Part shown: positions 7,795 to 16,225 of the stretch, one piece after another
Layout: every line of letters begins with the position of its first letter
How positions within the stretch are numbered: position 1 is the stretch's first letter
Source of the DNA: Leptolyngbya sp. NIES-3755
GTDB taxonomy: Bacteria > Cyanobacteriota > Cyanobacteriia > Leptolyngbyales > Leptolyngbyaceae
Direction of reading: 5' to 3'
Length of the DNA stretch: 64,000 nucleotides
Assembly: GCA_001548435.1 (NCBI GenBank)
Contig: AP017308.1
Span: 4,969,030-5,033,029 of the forward strand
The notes under the pieces: model-generated
What the model was told of the DNA's origin: nothing
Database searches by the model: none
The model's input: only the letters and a program-made list of their open reading frames with translations
Position numbers and translations under genes: made by a program

Positions 7795-8574
7795 TCATGC
7801 GTCACGGGAGCGATTTCGGAAAATCAGTAGGAGGATAAGCACGATCGAGCTTCCGATCGCTGTAATTAGAATCGGGATTTGAGTGAATTGACGAACTGCG
7901 ATCGCGACAAATGCCCAGATAATGACTCCTGTAAATGCAATATCTCCGTAGCGAATCGCGATTATGGCTGAAATCACTGCCGCAATCAGAATCATTAACA
8001 CTGTCCAGATCACTGGACTAATTCCAAAGCCATTCCAGCCAGAAGCATAAAGCGCAGAGGCAACATTCACGATCGATGCCACACTAATCCAACCGAGATA
8101 AATACCAATTGGAATTCGAGCTAACCACTTTTCTTCACGAGAAACGCGATTCTTTGGAAATCTCGACCAGATATAAGCGGCAATCAGATTCAAAAGAATC
8201 CCAAACATGAAGAGAACAGATAGCCAGAATTGCCGGAATTGGAAGAGATAAACCCAGACGATTTGGAACACAGATGCCCAAATGATCGGAGCACGTAATT
8301 TTAGTAAATGTGAATTGAAACGCTGCGATGGTAGAAATTGGTAGATTCCAAAGCCAATTAAACCAATGTAGATTACACCCCAGATCGCAAACGCATAATT
8401 CTTTGGCGTGATTAGGACACCGCCGAGAATTGTATTTGCGATCGCGCCAATGTTAAGTCCTCCGACGGGAAACGCATTAGAAAGCGCATTGATGACGATC
8501 GCAGCAACAATCGAGACAAGCGTGGCGACTTGTAGAAAGACCGTAAATGAAGAATTTCGTTCAGAGCGTTGCAT
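7795..8574 (-). CDS. TspO/MBR-like tryptophan-rich membrane protein
   Basis: 259 residues with about seven hydrophobic segments. The signature YAFAIWGVIYIGL (about residues 58-72) and WLSVLFMFGILLN resemble the tryptophan-rich sensory protein (TspO/MBR) family. It is longer than canonical five-helix TspO (about 160 residues), as is common for the long bacterial tryptophan-rich sensory proteins. TspO proteins bind tetrapyrroles and act in stress responses; for this long type the role is not established. It is the first gene of the probable operon with DUF4385, Ap4A phosphorylase and PPK2. Confidence 0.75.
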   Translation of the reverse strand: MQRSERNSSFTVFLQVATLVSIVAAIVINALSNAFPVGGLNIGAIANTILGGVLITPKNYAFAIWGVIYIGLIGFGIYQFLPSQRFNSHLLKLRAPIIWASVFQIVWVYLFQFRQFWLSVLFMFGILLNLIAAYIWSRFPKNRVSREEKWLARIPIGIYLGWISVASIVNVASALYASGWNGFGISPVIWTVLMILIAAVISAIIAIRYGDIAFTGVIIWAFVAIAVRQFTQIPILITAIGSSIVLILLLIFRNRSRDA

Positions 8575-8670
8575 AGTATCTCTTGAAACTCACTCTCTCT
8601 ACGGTAGCGAGAAATTCGCGCTCAGGTGAATGAAATTTGGTCGGGGAGGGGTTCAATCTCCCCTAATTCG

Positions 8671-9369
8671 TTATCGGACGCTTCGGACAAGGAAATTTGC
8701 CTGACCACAACTTCTTTGCGATCGACGTAAGACTTCTTCGCTACAAGTTCCCGGTTTGCCATCTTTCGAGTAGCACACCAATGTTTCTTGCAAGAATCGT
8801 CCTGATCCTGAACAACTTGGCGCAACACTCGTTTCAGTAAAGCCAGGATTCGCTTTGACAAAATCTTGCTTAAATTGGCTCAGCGTCACTCGGAACGGTT
8901 GAGTCGGGCGAACATATCGATCGGGAATTCTCACGCTCTCTTTCAGGTCTTTTGACAACTGATGATACTGAGGTTGTGTTAGCCCTGTACAAGTGCCGTG
9001 TTTTTCCCATTCGTGCTTGAACAGCTTGGAACTCGGATAGAGACCGGGGAACTGTTGTTGCATTTTTGGGTTGAACGCTTCGGTGGTGCAATCTTGGGGG
9101 TAACCTCGATCGTATTGGGGCCACAATCCGTGTAGGACAAAGCCTAATTGCCAACCTTTGCTGCACTGTTGAGTATCGTTCTGTCCTTTGGTTGCACAGT
9201 AATCAGGCGACCAGGATAGAGCCATCACATAGTAATCGAACCGACCGGGAACATTGCGGGTTTGTTGGGCGGGTTTGGGGCGAGAAACTGGACGACGCGC
9301 CTCAGATAACGTGGGAAATGCACAGATCCCAGCTAGAACTAGCGCCGGAAGAATCGTCTTTTTGAACAT
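8671..9369 (-). CDS. Ribonuclease T2 family protein, exported
   Basis: 232 residues with an N-terminal signal peptide (LPALVLAGICAFPTLSEA). Both active-site blocks are present: CAS-I as LHGLWPQY (near residue 81) and CAS-II as HEWEKHGTC (near 115), including the catalytic histidines. Multiple Cys residues (PDYCAT, QQCSKGW, QDCTTE, HGTC, APSC, LVCYS, GTCSEE, RSCGQ) would form disulfides after export. The family cleaves single-stranded RNA through a 2',3'-cyclic phosphate. Probably periplasmic, serving phosphate or nucleotide scavenging, or stress. Downstream of the zinc-ribbon membrane protein gene (59 bp gap) on the same strand. Confidence 0.9.
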   Translation of the reverse strand: MFKKTILPALVLAGICAFPTLSEARRPVSRPKPAQQTRNVPGRFDYYVMALSWSPDYCATKGQNDTQQCSKGWQLGFVLHGLWPQYDRGYPQDCTTEAFNPKMQQQFPGLYPSSKLFKHEWEKHGTCTGLTQPQYHQLSKDLKESVRIPDRYVRPTQPFRVTLSQFKQDFVKANPGFTETSVAPSCSGSGRFLQETLVCYSKDGKPGTCSEEVLRRSQRSCGQANFLVRSVR

Positions 9370-9428
9370 TACTTTGATGCAGGAAAATTGGGTAGGACAT
9401 CATCATACAGAGCGATCGAGAAAGCGGC

Positions 9429-10697
9429 TTACGATCGATTCAAATCTTGCTCTGCTCCACAGTTTCGACAGTAAGGTAACTGCTTGTAAGTCGGTTGATG
9501 ACAGTTGTGGCACTCTAGATGCTGATGATGACCACAGTGAGGACAGTAATTTTCATTGTTCTTGAGGGTTCGAGTGCAGTTTAGACAGCGGGACTGTTGT
9601 ACCAAACTCGAAGGCGAAGCTTTACTTCTGACGTTGATTTTTTGAAAGACTTTGATCAGGACAAAACCAGCGATCGGAACAATCAGAATGTACGCATAGC
9701 TCACTAGAAAGACTAATCCGCCAAACAGAGTGCTAATGATGTCGAATAGGAATCGGAACAGCGCACCGACTTGTAGAAATTCAAAGATCTTCAGAATGAG
9801 CGGAATGAAGAAGATGATCAACAAGTGCCAGCTAATTAGCGCGACCAATCCATAGCGTTTTCGTTCTGCAAATCGATAAATCAGCCCGGCTCCAATGAGT
9901 AGAGGCACTAAGAACAATGCTTGTAGAGAAAGCTGAATGCTGGGATACCAGAACGAAGCGCTTTTGTAGCCTCTTTCGACTTCGTTAAACGCATCATTGT
10001 TGGCGAGAAACTTGAATAGTTCAGCACTTTCAGGTTTTGCAAGTAAATCCGCTTCGAGCTTGTCAATCTCTGATTTTAGTTGAGCAATCTTCTGATTGTT
10101 GCTGTCGAGTTGGGCTTTGGCTTTTTCTGCTCCGACTGCATTGATTGATTGATCGCGGTTCTGTCCTGCAATCTTTTCGAGCAAAGTGGAATCATATTGA
10201 GCGCGAATGTTGCGATTCGAGTTCTCTAGATTGCCGATCGTGGTTTGCTTTTGGTCGATCGATTTGAAAACAGTCTGATTCGCAGGTGTATCAATCTTAT
10301 CTTTTGTCGCTCCGAAGGCTAGACAGGTTGATGAAACCGTTCCCAGTCTTCCTTGGCTAGCTTGTTGGAAACGTTCTTGGAAGCTACGGGCTGGAGGTGC
10401 AGTTGATGGATAGCTAGAAACGGGATACTCCTCACGCAAAGCGCTTTCAATCTGTTGAATGTTTTTATCTGGAGATGTGTTTTCGCGATAAGTGCGCCAT
10501 TGTTGATAACAAGGATAAGCATCATTTGGACTGAGTGCCCAGTTACTAATATCATTCAAACCTGTAAAGACATTTACTAGGATGAAGATATCGATCAGAA
10601 TGACCACAATCAAGCTCACCGGGTTGAGCGGCTGTTTGTTAATCGATCGAGTTCGCGTAAAAAATTGTCTAACCCATCGCCGAAATCGTCTCAACAT
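9429..10697 (-). CDS. Membrane protein with coiled coil and C-terminal double zinc ribbon
   Basis: 422 residues, no named family recognised. One membrane segment near the N-terminus (VSLIVVILIDIFILVNVF), then an extracytoplasmic-looking region with a coiled coil (KAKAQLDSNNQKIAQLKSEI), then about four hydrophobic segments (residues 235-355). The C-terminal 65 residues hold paired CxxC motifs: CLNC, CPHC, CHNC and CRNC, which would bind two zinc ions in the zinc-ribbon/DZR style. The basic N-terminus suggests the tail and N-terminus are cytoplasmic. Role unknown; a scaffold or sensor is possible. Upstream of RNase T2 on the same strand. Confidence 0.75.
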   Translation of the reverse strand: MLRRFRRWVRQFFTRTRSINKQPLNPVSLIVVILIDIFILVNVFTGLNDISNWALSPNDAYPCYQQWRTYRENTSPDKNIQQIESALREEYPVSSYPSTAPPARSFQERFQQASQGRLGTVSSTCLAFGATKDKIDTPANQTVFKSIDQKQTTIGNLENSNRNIRAQYDSTLLEKIAGQNRDQSINAVGAEKAKAQLDSNNQKIAQLKSEIDKLEADLLAKPESAELFKFLANNDAFNEVERGYKSASFWYPSIQLSLQALFLVPLLIGAGLIYRFAERKRYGLVALISWHLLIIFFIPLILKIFEFLQVGALFRFLFDIISTLFGGLVFLVSYAYILIVPIAGFVLIKVFQKINVRSKASPSSLVQQSRCLNCTRTLKNNENYCPHCGHHQHLECHNCHQPTYKQLPYCRNCGAEQDLNRS

Positions 10698-10841
10698 AGT
10701 CTCTCTTTAGCCTGAATCGGGGATACTTCAGGTGAAGTGAATGGAACACTATCCCCGGAGTGATTCTTCTATTTAGAGAGACACGCAGAACAAAGGAAAT
10801 TCCAGATGTGCCAGGTTCCTAACTTGCCTAAGAATGAGCGT

Positions 10842-11357
10842 TCAAGGCTGACTGATTTCTTTCTGCGGTTCGTGTAATTTTCGCGGAATTTTTCGGCTTA
10901 AAAACTCACGCTTGATGATTTCATAAGCTTGCTTATAGATTTGGAAATCGGTCGGTTTTTCAATCTCTGGAACGCTTTGAGTCACGGTATGAAAGGCTTG
11001 GAAGAGAGCACTTAATCCAGCGATCGCATCTTCAAGCGGAATCGTCACCTGATACGAATCCTTGCTGAATTTCGTGGCATAGATCAATCGATTCCGTTGT
11101 GCCAATTTCTCTAGCTTGTTTTCATGCACCAATCGCGACACCTCGGTAAAGTTCGCCCCAATTGTTCGAGCAACCCTAAGCGCTGTTTCTTCATCAGGAT
11201 TACTTTCTTTGCGACAAATCCAGCCCAACCCTGCTCGTGAGATCCCAACCTCCCTCGCCAATTGACTCATGTTCGTATCAGGATTTTTTTCTAGATAATG
11301 CAAGACCAAGCAACCGAATGACGAACATTCCTCGGCGTTTAACTTTAGAGAATTCAT
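10842..11357 (-). CDS. HTH domain regulator-like protein
   Basis: 171 residues. Residues about 20-65 (EKNPDTNMSQLAREVGISRAGLGWICRKES and following EETALRVARTIGANFTEV) fit an XRE/Cro-type helix-turn-helix fold. The C-terminal 100 residues (LEDAIAGLSALFQAFHTV, YKQAYEIIKREFLSRK) look helical and are not recognised. Likely a DNA-binding repressor. It is divergent from the lipoprotein gene at 11565; two palindromes lie between them (11513-11528 and 11540-11552) and could be its operators. The link is inferred from position only. Confidence 0.65.
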   Translation of the reverse strand: MNSLKLNAEECSSFGCLVLHYLEKNPDTNMSQLAREVGISRAGLGWICRKESNPDEETALRVARTIGANFTEVSRLVHENKLEKLAQRNRLIYATKFSKDSYQVTIPLEDAIAGLSALFQAFHTVTQSVPEIEKPTDFQIYKQAYEIIKREFLSRKIPRKLHEPQKEISQP

Positions 11358-11512
11358 AAGAAGTTCCAGTTTTTATTAGTCGAAACAATTGTATTGATCT
11401 CTAGCGTAGAAAGGGGTAGCTAAAGGATCATCTGTCTAGTGTCTATCTTGTGGCTTCTCAAATCGCTTGATTGTTCACTCTAAAGTATGGTGAATCGTTA
11501 GGGATCGCGATC

Positions 11513-11552
11513 TTTACTCTTAAGTAAAAGCACTTCAAATACTTTAGAAGTA
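11513..11552 (+). promoter_or_regulatory. Twin palindromes overlapping the lipoprotein ribosome binding region
   Basis: TTTACT-N4-AGTAAA (11513-11528) and TACTT-N3-AAGTA (11540-11552) share the AGTAAA/AAGTA half-site. A short hairpin CTTTA-GAAG-TAAAG (11542-11555) runs into the strong AAAGGAGG ribosome binding site at 11552-11559. Either operator binding or RNA pairing could limit expression of the gene starting at 11565. Confidence 0.45.
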
Positions 11553-11564
11553 AAGGAGGTTCAT

Positions 11565-11990
11565 GTGAGCTTTTTTCAACAAGGGCGTAGGATTTTCGCT
11601 ACGATCGCGCTCATTCTGCTGCTCACGGTCACGACTGCTTGTGGCGGTCCTGCAACCGCGAGAGAACCGATCGCACCCACGAGCAATTACACTCAGTTAG
11701 AGCGTGGAAATTCGACTGCTGGACAGGATTTTGGAAACTGGGTCGTCAGCGCCAGCAAAGGATTGGTCAAGGATGCTTACGTGCGCGATAACAATAAGTT
11801 GGGTGTGGTGATTTCATCGCAAGTTCGACCGACTGAAGTGAGAGATTTAGCTCGATCGCTGGCGCAAGGTTTCCACAAAAACTTTCCCAACCAAGATTTA
11901 ACAGTTTTAGTCTACGCACCCGACAAACAGTTGATCTTGACTGCCAAATATGATGAGCAGTCCAAGCAAATTCAATATCAAGCCAGCTAA
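11565..11990 (+). CDS. Small lipoprotein of unknown function
   Basis: 141 residues from a GTG start, set by a strong AAAGGAGG site 5 bases upstream; no ATG fits. The N-terminus is a lipoprotein signal (IALILLLTVTTAC, lipobox TTAC-G), so the mature protein is membrane-anchored. The mature part has a compact alpha/beta pattern (NWVVSASKGLVKDAYVRDN, VRDLARSLAQGFHKNFPNQDLTVLVYAP, QLILTAKYDE) but no family I recognise. It stands at the head of a plus-strand series of stress or envelope genes and is divergent from the HTH regulator gene. Confidence 0.75.
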   Translation: MSFFQQGRRIFATIALILLLTVTTACGGPATAREPIAPTSNYTQLERGNSTAGQDFGNWVVSASKGLVKDAYVRDNNKLGVVISSQVRPTEVRDLARSLAQGFHKNFPNQDLTVLVYAPDKQLILTAKYDEQSKQIQYQAS

Positions 11991-12023
11991 GAGTACAGAG
12001 TGATTTGAACTAGGAGAAAAATT

Positions 12024-12533
12024 ATGTCGAGTAGTGATGCTTACAAACGCCAAGTCATGCAAGATTTGGCTGGTGGAAACAAAGAACAATTAGAAGATGT
12101 CGATTCGACAGAGAACTATCAAAGCTTTGATGACTTTGCTCAGAGAACAAGCCGAGATGAGCGCCATCAATTGTTCAAAGGTCTCCATCCTAATCAAGTT
12201 CCAACTAGCCAAATGGAACCGGAATTGCAACATGCGATCGCACAAATTAAACCCAACGAGCGGGATGATGTGGCGCGTGAGTTCTTTAACCATTTGAAAA
12301 AGCGTGGACTCAGCGATCGAGATTTAGAGAAACAGCTTGGTCTTTCGACGCATCATCCGAATCGCATGAGCGCAGATGATGTGAGTAAGCTGGCGAGCTT
12401 TGCCTATCACAATCATCCAGATGTGTTTCAAGAAGTGTTGGCGGATCAGCCTGCATTGGTGAAATTCTTGAGCAATCCGGTGGTTGGGGCAGCATTAGGC
12501 GCGATCGCTTCTAAGTGGTTTGGTCACCGTTAA
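12024..12533 (+). CDS. Hypothetical helical protein
   Basis: 169 residues, not recognised. The first third is polar and charged (DAYKRQVMQDLAGGN, SFDDFAQRTSRDERHQLF); the middle has HAIAQIKPNERDDVAREFFNHLKKRGLSDRDL split by short turns; the end is a hydrophobic Gly/Ala segment (NPVVGAALGAIASKWFG) that could be a membrane anchor or amphipathic helix. An AGGAG-type site precedes the ATG. It lies 33 bp after the lipoprotein gene, so co-expression is likely, and is closed by a clear terminator at 12540. Confidence 0.7.
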   Translation: MSSSDAYKRQVMQDLAGGNKEQLEDVDSTENYQSFDDFAQRTSRDERHQLFKGLHPNQVPTSQMEPELQHAIAQIKPNERDDVAREFFNHLKKRGLSDRDLEKQLGLSTHHPNRMSADDVSKLASFAYHNHPDVFQEVLADQPALVKFLSNPVVGAALGAIASKWFGHR

Positions 12534-12539
12534 AGTTCG

Positions 12540-12570
12540 GACTGCCGATCGGCTTTGGTCGGCAGTCTTT
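12540..12570 (+). terminator. Rho-independent terminator after the 169-residue protein gene
   Basis: Perfect 9-bp arms GACTGCCGA (12540-12548) and TCGGCAGTC (12559-12567), loop of 10 bases, followed by TTT. It also abuts the 5' end of the decayed frame starting at 12573. Confidence 0.8.
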
Positions 12571-12572
12571 AA

Positions 12573-12932
12573 CTAATTGACTTTAACGATCCGCAAGCTG
12601 GAGCGGAAGCATTGAGAGCAAGATTGGGTCAAGTCGATCGCGGAACTTTAGTGGCACTGCTTAGCTCGAATCCGAATCTTTCGGAAGCACAAGCAAATCG
12701 CATCGTTGATCAGATTGAATCAGCCAGAGAAAGTGTGATTGGACAGGCAGAATATGTTCAGCAAGAAACACAGAGATGGCTGAATCAGATCAAAGAGCAA
12801 GCTCAAAAACAAGCGATCGCAACTCAGAAAATGGCGGCAGGTGCAGCTTGGTGGTTATTTGGAACTGCATTTACTTCCTTGATTGCATCTGCGATCGCTG
12901 GATTCCTTGCAGTCCGGGTTAATCTTTTCTAG
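12573..12932 (+). pseudogene. 3' fragment of a larger cyanobacterial helical/membrane protein gene
   Basis: The open frame begins right after a stop at 12570-12572 that lies inside the terminator tail. It has no good ATG or ribosome site; the first possible start is a TTG at 12612. Residues before that TTG (DPQAGAEALRARLGQ) read in frame and look like part of the same domain, which argues that the 5' end has been lost. The rest has a helical region (LVALLSSNPNLSEAQANRIV, then Gln/Glu-rich helix) and a C-terminal membrane segment (GAAWWLFGTAFTSLIASAIAGF). I recall this C-terminal arrangement from much larger cyanobacterial proteins; that is memory, not a search. It may still be a short real gene with a TTG start. 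Confidence 0.5.
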
Positions 12933-13070
12933 TCTCGTCTCTGTCTCAAGATAGGGCATCTAAAGCATTCCTAGATGTTTCCTTTAGATGATGTTGCGCC
13001 TGGTCATTTCTGTATTAATAGAAAGTGTTCAGGCGCATTCAATTTTTTATAGTTCAAACGAGTAAGTACT

Positions 13071-14150
13071 ATGGTTTTAGATCGTCATCACACTTCTATG
13101 AATAGCAATCGCAGAGCAGTTGGAGTCTTCTCAAACCGCCGGGATGCAGAAAACGCACTGCACGAGTTGAAAGCATCGGGCTTCGATATGAATCGTGTTT
13201 CTGTGATTACGCGTGATGCTCACGGTAACCAAGAGATTGAAGGGGCAGAAGTCACGAAGAAAATTGGCAACAAAGCTGATGAAGGAGCGGGAGCGGGAGC
13301 GCTGTCTGGGGGTGCATTGGGCGGTTTAACGGGCTTACTGGTGGGTTTGGGAACGTTAGCCATTCCCGGAATTGGTCCGGTGATGCTCGCAGGTGAAGTT
13401 GCGACCGCATTGGCAACCACAGCCGCAGGAGCCGCGATCGGGGCTGCTTCCGGTGGTTTAATCGGCGGATTAGTCGGTCTTGGCATTCCTGAAAAAGAAG
13501 CGAAGGCATACAGCGATCGAGTGCATCAAGGCGATTACCTTGTGATTGTGGACGGAACCGACGAAGAGATTCGACGGGCTGAAACGGCATTGAATCACGC
13601 TAACGGTTTACAAGATTGGGCAACTTACGATCATCCGAATGCGGGGGTGACTGCTTCAGCACCAACGACATCCTCGTTTGAAACCGAAAGCCGAGTTCAT
13701 CCTACACCCGTAGTTGATCACACTATTGTCGATCGCCCTAATGTTGATGTCGATCGCGCCCATGATGATGCGATCCGCTTGTACGAAGAACGCTTAATCG
13801 TTGATAAAGATCGCGAAAAAACGGGTGAAGTCTCGATCGGGAAGCATATCGAAACTGAAACTGCACGAGTGTCGGTTCCGATCGAGAAAGAGCGCGTGGT
13901 GATCGAGCGTGTGACTCCGAGTACGAGCGAACCGATTGGGGATGATGCGTTCCGCGATTCTGCGGTTCGGATGGAAGTCTACGAAGAAACGCCTGACATT
14001 CAGAAAGAAGCCTTTGTGCGTGAAGAAGTCACCGTTCGCAAAGAAGTCACGGAAGAAACGGTTGCAGTCCAAGAAACGCTGCGACGCGAGGAAATCGACG
14101 TTGTGACTGATGGTAATGCAGTGGTCGATCGTGATTTGAACCAACGCTAA
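13071..14150 (+). CDS. YsnF/AvaK-like stress protein (GsiB-type N-domain plus DUF2382)
   Basis: 359 residues. The N-terminal domain (RRAVGVFSNRRDAENALHEL to about residue 175) is the general-stress 17M-like fold, interrupted by a long Gly/Ala hydrophobic hairpin (ALSGGALGGLTGLLVGLG and GAAIGAASGGLIGGLVGLG) that could insert in a membrane. After a linker, the C-terminal DUF2382 domain follows (IRLYEERLIVDKDREKTGEV, EKERVVIERVTP, then repeated VREEV/VRKEV strands). Such proteins are induced by desiccation, salt or oxidative stress in cyanobacteria; the biochemical role is unknown. A possible later start is the ATG at codon 10. A stem-loop (14161-14180) follows. Confidence 0.85.
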   Translation: MVLDRHHTSMNSNRRAVGVFSNRRDAENALHELKASGFDMNRVSVITRDAHGNQEIEGAEVTKKIGNKADEGAGAGALSGGALGGLTGLLVGLGTLAIPGIGPVMLAGEVATALATTAAGAAIGAASGGLIGGLVGLGIPEKEAKAYSDRVHQGDYLVIVDGTDEEIRRAETALNHANGLQDWATYDHPNAGVTASAPTTSSFETESRVHPTPVVDHTIVDRPNVDVDRAHDDAIRLYEERLIVDKDREKTGEVSIGKHIETETARVSVPIEKERVVIERVTPSTSEPIGDDAFRDSAVRMEVYEETPDIQKEAFVREEVTVRKEVTEETVAVQETLRREEIDVVTDGNAVVDRDLNQR

Positions 14151-14160
14151 CCCGATGGAT

Positions 14161-14180
14161 GAGCGGGCTATCTCCCGCTC
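14161..14180 (+). terminator. Stem-loop after the DUF2382 gene
   Basis: Perfect arms GAGCGGG (14161-14167) and CCCGCTC (14174-14180) with a 6-base loop. There is no strong T-run after it, so it may be a weak terminator or a stabilising 3' hairpin between this gene and the BON lipoprotein gene. Confidence 0.45.
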
Positions 14181-14204
14181 CTAACTATTCATAAATCTGA
14201 AACC

Positions 14205-14738
14205 ATGAAAAAACTTACCTTTCTTTTCCTATCTGGCTTATTAACGCTCAGTGTGTCAGCTTGTGGTCCTGCAAAAACCAGCAGCGAAGCTCCAGACACC
14301 ACGACCCAAAACAATACCACAACGGCTCAAAGCAGTCCCAACCTAGATAAGCCCACCGCTCAAACCAATCAAAATGATGCTGTGAGCGAAACTCGCAGAA
14401 AGCAACTCAACGCCGACATTCGAGCGCGGGAACAACGCAACCAAGCCGCCGGTGATCCGAATGTGAGAGACGATAATGACCTCAAGAGCGAAGTTCGATC
14501 GAAGCTTGAAGCAAACCTTCCTGCAAGTGCCTTATCGGTTGATGCAAAAGATGGCAAGGTCACTGTGACGGGTACAGTTGTGGATGACAATCAACTCCGC
14601 AAAATTGAGCCGTTAGCAAAACAAATCAAGGGCGTTAAATCCGTTGAGATCAAAGCCGCAACAAACTCGGCGGCAAAACCTGCCGCTCCTGATCCTTCAA
14701 CTTCAAACATCACCAAGGAACAGACGAATAGAAACTGA
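14205..14738 (+). CDS. BON-domain lipoprotein
   Basis: 177 residues. Lipoprotein signal with lipobox VSAC-G at about residue 20. A Thr/Asn/Gln-rich linker follows (to about 65), then a BON domain (about 85-150): LKSEVRSKLEANLPASALSV, GKVTVTGTVVDDNQLRKI, KQIKGVKSVEIKA. BON domains bind phospholipids or membranes and occur in osmotic-stress proteins such as OsmY. The mature protein is expected to sit on a membrane facing the periplasm. It lies 54 bp after the DUF2382 stress gene and is closed by a terminator at 14750, consistent with a stress-response role. Confidence 0.85.
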   Translation: MKKLTFLFLSGLLTLSVSACGPAKTSSEAPDTTTQNNTTTAQSSPNLDKPTAQTNQNDAVSETRRKQLNADIRAREQRNQAAGDPNVRDDNDLKSEVRSKLEANLPASALSVDAKDGKVTVTGTVVDDNQLRKIEPLAKQIKGVKSVEIKAATNSAAKPAAPDPSTSNITKEQTNRN

Positions 14739-14749
14739 TGTTCTGACTT

Positions 14750-14775
14750 GGCAGTTCAGCCGTTGGACTGCCTTT
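14750..14775 (+). terminator. Terminator after the BON lipoprotein gene
   Basis: Arms GGCAGTTC (14750-14757) and GGACTGCC (14765-14772) pair with one G-T wobble, loop 7 bases, followed by TTT. Confidence 0.65.
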
Positions 14776-14853
14776 GAGATTACTCATCAGGAAGGATGAA
14801 ACCCTATCTTTATCAATGACATAGTTAAGGAATAAAACTTTTAATTCAAAGCG

Positions 14854-15924
14854 ATGGCACAATCTAGTAACTCTAAACGGAACGCATTAGTCAGCCAGAA
14901 CCAGAAGATTACAGGCGTGTTCGATTTTGGAGAGATGCTCGCCAAAGGCTCGATCGGTTGGGTTGGACGCTTGAGCAGACGTGCAGGACATGTTTTAGAT
15001 TTTATCGGCAACATTCCCTTACTCCGAAACCCGATTGTCAGAAGATTTGCAGGAGTTCTTAAGCTAGATTGGCTGCTTGGAATTAGCAGTCAAGTCGATG
15101 TGAATCGAGCAGAAGAAGCGGTGAGAAAACTTCAGCAGAAGTATCCGAATGAAACGCCTCAGCAGATTGCACACCGATTGATTGTTCGTAAAGCGATGCA
15201 AGCAGGCGGAACAGGCTTTGTTACAAGCATTCTTCCAGGATTTGCGATCGCTTTTCTCGCTTTAGATCTCGCTGCCGTGACTGCGCTTCAAACTGCATTG
15301 GTATACGAAATTGCAGCAGCTTACGGATTAAACCTCCGCGACCAAGAACGCAAAGGAGAAGTACTGGCAATCTTTGGACTCGCACTCGGCGGGAGTAATG
15401 CACTTAGAGCAGGATTGAAGTTTCTGCGGAATGTGCCGTTTGCTGGAGCAGCAACTGGAGCTAGCACGAATGCAACCGTGCTTTATTCTCTAGGATATGC
15501 TGCAAGCCGATTTTATGAAGCGAAACTGCAAGCTGATGTTCCAGAATCGGAAGCCTTAGAAAAGATTCATCAGGACAGCGAGAAGTATCTCAATGTTGCG
15601 ATCGCACAACAGACAGTGATGGATCAAGTTCTCGCTCACATGTTGTTAGCCAGCTATCCCTCTAAGACTTGGGATTCGATTTTGCCTGAACTGAAGTCGT
15701 TGAACCTCGAACCTTCTTCGCTAAAAACCATTGAAGGCAATCTACGATCGCCGCAACCTTTGAACGCTTTGTTGGATCAATTGAACTGTGATTTTGCAGT
15801 TCCTTTATTGGTTCAATATCGTCGAATCGCTGAGAGCAAAGATGGAGTTTCGCCTCAAGAGATGGAGATTTTGAGCGCGATCGAGAAACGATGCCGTAAA
15901 GCGATCGCTGAAGTGGATGTTTAG
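14854..15924 (+). CDS. EcsC-like protein
   Basis: 356 residues. The central region (VDVNRAEEAVRKLQQKYPNE, AHRLIVRKAMQAGGTGFVTS, PGFAIAFLALDLAAVTALQTALVYEIAAAYGL split across residues about 85-170) matches the EcsC family pattern, with two hydrophobic segments. A second Gly/Ala-rich segment (residues about 175-210) and a helical C-terminus follow. EcsC was named from the B. subtilis ecsABC locus; its function is poorly defined, with links to membranes and secretion. No ABC transporter genes are adjacent. Its 3' end overlaps the convergent 100-residue protein gene by 4 bp. Confidence 0.75.
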   Translation: MAQSSNSKRNALVSQNQKITGVFDFGEMLAKGSIGWVGRLSRRAGHVLDFIGNIPLLRNPIVRRFAGVLKLDWLLGISSQVDVNRAEEAVRKLQQKYPNETPQQIAHRLIVRKAMQAGGTGFVTSILPGFAIAFLALDLAAVTALQTALVYEIAAAYGLNLRDQERKGEVLAIFGLALGGSNALRAGLKFLRNVPFAGAATGASTNATVLYSLGYAASRFYEAKLQADVPESEALEKIHQDSEKYLNVAIAQQTVMDQVLAHMLLASYPSKTWDSILPELKSLNLEPSSLKTIEGNLRSPQPLNALLDQLNCDFAVPLLVQYRRIAESKDGVSPQEMEILSAIEKRCRKAIAEVDV

Positions 15925-16223
15925 AGCAAAAACCTCGATCGCATAAATACCGTGAAACTTGCTACGGTTGAAACCACTTGCAGAATATCCGGTGAACGAT
16001 CAATCTTTTGCCGGAGTTCTTTCATTTTCTGAATATCAGCATCGGTGCAAGCAATGTTCTGCTTCAGAATCGCTAATCGGGCTTGAGAATAAATCGTCAT
16101 GGCGCGATCGCGTTCATCTTTCAGTTCGATCTGATCGTCAAACTCTGCCTGCATGTAGCGAATTTCAATCTTACTCAGCAGATCAGAAGCTTGCTTGAAG
16201 AAAAGCTCATTGTTATCTGCCAT
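15921..16223 (-). CDS. Small helical protein of unknown function
   Basis: 100 residues, not recognised. Mostly charged amphipathic helix (EIRYMQAEFDDQIELKDERD, DIQKMKELRQKIDRSP) with a mildly hydrophobic C-terminal stretch (VVSTVASFTVFM). No signal peptide. It starts 2 bp after the stop of the upstream lipoprotein gene, so the pair is translationally coupled and may form a complex at the membrane. Its 3' end overlaps the EcsC gene by 4 bp on the opposite strand. Confidence 0.65.
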   Translation of the reverse strand: MADNNELFFKQASDLLSKIEIRYMQAEFDDQIELKDERDRAMTIYSQARLAILKQNIACTDADIQKMKELRQKIDRSPDILQVVSTVASFTVFMRSRFLL

Positions 16224-16225
16224 TG

